Below, one piece after another: positions 7,076 through 7,361 of a DNA stretch of 7,361 nucleotides (its first letter is position 1; the number at the start of each line of letters is the position of its first letter). The DNA comes from an uncultured Bacteroidaceae bacterium (GTDB taxonomy: Bacteria; Bacteroidota; Bacteroidia; Bacteroidales; Bacteroidaceae). The notes beneath the pieces are model-generated. The model did not search any database and was not told where the DNA came from. It worked only from the letters and a program-made list of their open reading frames with translations. A program made the translations under genes and the position numbers. The DNA is taken from NCBI GenBank assembly GCA_904502235.1, contig CAJGDP010000053.1, positions 1-7,361 on the forward strand, read 5' to 3'.

Positions 7076-7123
7076 TTAGAACCAGCAGTCATCCTTTTGC
7101 TTTTTTTTACAATTGAATGACAT
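7076..7123 (-). CDS. Putative 15-residue leader peptide upstream of aroF (upstream ORF)
   Basis: In the predicted aroF leader, ATG at 7123-7121 opens a 15-codon frame, MSFNCKKKQKDDCWF, ending in TAA at 7078-7076. The stop lies 13 A/T-rich bases (AAAAAGATAAATT) before the aroF ATG, and the frame is offset from aroF by one base, so it is not an N-terminal extension. The last three sense codons are TGC TGG TTC (Cys-Trp-Phe), and a further Phe is at codon 3: two of the three aromatic amino acids made by the pathway. A ribosome pausing or terminating here would cover the aroF start region, so a translational control or attenuation role is plausible. No GC-rich terminator hairpin with a U-run lies between it and aroF, so classical terminator attenuation is not supported. 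A short ORF in A/T-rich leader DNA can arise by chance, so translation is unproven. Confidence 0.4.
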   Translation of the reverse strand: MSFNCKKKQKDDCWF

Positions 7124-7140
7124 ATTGTTTACAAATTGTA
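7108..7140 (-). promoter_or_regulatory. Leader inverted repeat TACAATT/AATTGTA around the upstream-ORF start
   Basis: In the minus-strand leader, TACAATT (7140-7134) pairs perfectly with AATTGTA (7114-7108), leaving a 19-base loop that contains the ATG of the small leader ORF. The 3' arm covers codons 4-5 of that ORF. The 5' arm also forms a smaller palindrome, TACAA-T-TTGTA (7130-7140). The stem is A/U-rich and weak as RNA, so it could act as DNA operator half-sites rather than as an RNA hairpin. Confidence 0.3.
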
Positions 7141-7149
7141 TTTAAAACG

Positions 7150-7157
7150 CAAAAATA
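7150..7157 (-). promoter_or_regulatory. Second -7-like element TATTTTTG
   Basis: TATTTTTG also fits TAnnTTTG and lies 22 bases downstream of the first -7 element. No TTTG sits 19-21 bases upstream of it; the nearest is 14 bases away and belongs to the first -7 element. It could be a weaker tandem promoter with a start near 7143 or simply a chance match. Confidence 0.3.
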
Positions 7158-7171
7158 GCAATTTTTAAACA

Positions 7172-7203
7172 CAAAGCTATTTAATATTGTAAAATATTAC
7201 AAA
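7172..7203 (-). promoter_or_regulatory. Bacteroidota-type promoter (-33 TTTG, -7 TAGCTTTG) for the aro operon
   Basis: On the minus strand, TTTG at 7203-7200 is followed after exactly 20 bases by TAGCTTTG at 7179-7172. This is a full match to the Bacteroidota primary sigma factor pattern TTTG-N19-21-TAnnTTTG. The predicted transcription start would be near 7165, giving a leader of roughly 100 bases before the aroF ATG. No other gene start lies between it and aroF except the small leader ORF. The match is by eye, in A/T-rich DNA where partial matches are frequent, but the spacing and both elements agree. Confidence 0.65.
7187..7202. promoter_or_regulatory. Perfect inverted repeat TTGTAA-N4-TTACAA inside the promoter; candidate operator
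   Basis: The plus-strand sequence TTGTAAAATATTACAA has 6-base arms that are exact reverse complements around a 4-base centre. It overlaps the -33 TTTG and fills most of the spacer before the -7 TAGCTTTG, where a bound dimeric repressor would block RNA polymerase. Related TTGT/ACAA pairs recur in the leader (7125-7134 and 7130-7140). It recalls the E. coli TyrR box (TGTAAA-N6-TTTACA) but with shorter spacing, and no regulator gene is in the window. The binding protein is unknown. Confidence 0.45.
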
Positions 7204-7208
7204 ACAAA

Positions 7209-7228
7209 GATTTTTTAGAAAAAAAATC
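7209..7228. repeat. A/T-rich inverted repeat GATTTTTT-N4-AAAAAATC
   Basis: The arms of eight bases (7209-7216 and 7221-7228) are exact reverse complements around AGAA. They sit just upstream of the -33 element. With one G:C pair per arm the hairpin would be weak. It may be a bent or UP-like A/T tract, or the 3' end signal of an upstream transcript. No firm function can be given. Confidence 0.3.
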
Positions 7229-7255
7229 GCAGAATTTGCAATTATCTTAGAAATA

Positions 7256-7304
7256 AACGGTTATTCGGGCTGCATGGAAATTGGGTAACGAGATGGCAAC
7301 CGTT
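7256..7304. repeat. Inverted repeat AACGGTT ... AACCGTT with 35-base spacer
   Basis: AACGGTT at 7256-7262 and AACCGTT at 7298-7304 are exact reverse complements. The spacer is noticeably more G/C-rich than the flanking A/T-rich control region. It does not resemble a tRNA or a riboswitch that can be recognised by eye. Seven-base arms at this distance can be chance. Confidence 0.25.
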
Positions 7305-7361
7305 CCTATTTCAGAGTTCTTTATTGTTTTGCATCAATGACATAACTCCTGATACACAAAG

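Larger units (their letters stand above)
7206..7361. other. Upstream region without an assignable gene
   Basis: No confident gene is seen. Two minus-strand frames are open from the right edge and could be the tail of an upstream gene: one ends in TGA at 7313-7311 (last residues MQNNKEL), the other in TAA at 7323-7321 (last residues YVIDAKQ). Neither is long enough to recognise. The stretch also holds the two inverted repeats listed separately. More sequence to the right is needed to decide which frame, if either, is coding. Confidence 0.3.

Noticed and set aside
7063..7123. Classical terminator-type attenuator in the aroF leader
   Set aside because: No G/C-rich hairpin followed by a U-run is visible between the small ORF and aroF; only weak A/U pairing exists.
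7187..7202. TyrR box
   Set aside because: The half-sites are similar (TGTAA/TTACA), but the spacing differs from TGTAAA-N6-TTTACA and TyrR is not expected in Bacteroidota; kept only as an unnamed operator candidate.
7256..7310. tRNA or riboswitch in the upstream G/C-richer block
   Set aside because: No T-loop (GGTTCGAATCC-like) or known aptamer core is recognisable; only a seven-base inverted repeat.
1..7361. CRISPR array, insertion sequence, tRNA or rRNA, phage or defence genes
   Set aside because: No regularly spaced repeats, transposase or integrase reading frames, tRNA-like cloverleaf or rRNA stretches were seen; the window is nearly all biosynthetic genes.

Overview
The window looks like a chromosomal fragment from a member of the Bacteroidota, probably an anaerobic Bacteroidales. 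Three things point there. The promoter region at the right-hand end contains the Bacteroidota pattern TTTG-N20-TAnnTTTG. Most starts are preceded by A/T-rich tracts rather than Shine-Dalgarno sequences. Two of the encoded proteins, a secreted stand-alone TonB C-terminal-domain protein and a bile-acid:sodium-symporter-like (BASS) transporter, resemble common Bacteroidota proteins. No ribosomal or marker gene is present, so this placement is inference.

All recognised genes lie on the minus strand and read right to left as one tightly packed run of eight: aroF (DAHP synthase with N-terminal ferredoxin-like domain, 7062-6049), tyrA (prephenate dehydrogenase, 6036-5209), aroB (3-dehydroquinate synthase, about 5199-4150), aroA (EPSP synthase, 4145-2889), pheA (chorismate mutase-prephenate dehydratase, 2864-1722), a TonB-CTD protein (1700-1275), aroQ (type II 3-dehydroquinase, 1262-834) and a BASS-family transporter that runs off the left edge (834-1). 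Gaps are 4 to 24 bases, and the last two genes share one base (TAATG), so a single transcription unit is likely.

The enzymes cover shikimate steps 1 (aroF), 2 (aroB), 3 (aroQ) and 6 (aroA), and both branches from chorismate/prephenate to phenylpyruvate (pheA) and 4-hydroxyphenylpyruvate (tyrA). Shikimate dehydrogenase, shikimate kinase, chorismate synthase and an aromatic aminotransferase are absent and must be encoded elsewhere. By recollection of the families, the six enzymes resemble Clostridia-type proteins more than the usual Bacteroides ones: chorismate mutase is fused to prephenate dehydratase rather than to DAHP synthase. The operon may therefore have been acquired from Firmicutes, with a Bacteroidota TonB gene inserted.

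Upstream of aroF (7063-7361) is a strongly A/T-rich control region. It holds a near-consensus promoter, a perfect inverted repeat TTGTAA-N4-TTACAA between the -33 and -7 elements, a second -7-like element, a leader hairpin, and a 15-codon upstream ORF (MSFNCKKKQKDDCWF) ending 13 bases before aroF. The last three sense codons are Cys-Trp-Phe, which makes it a candidate regulatory leader peptide. Beyond about 7206 no gene can be assigned with confidence.
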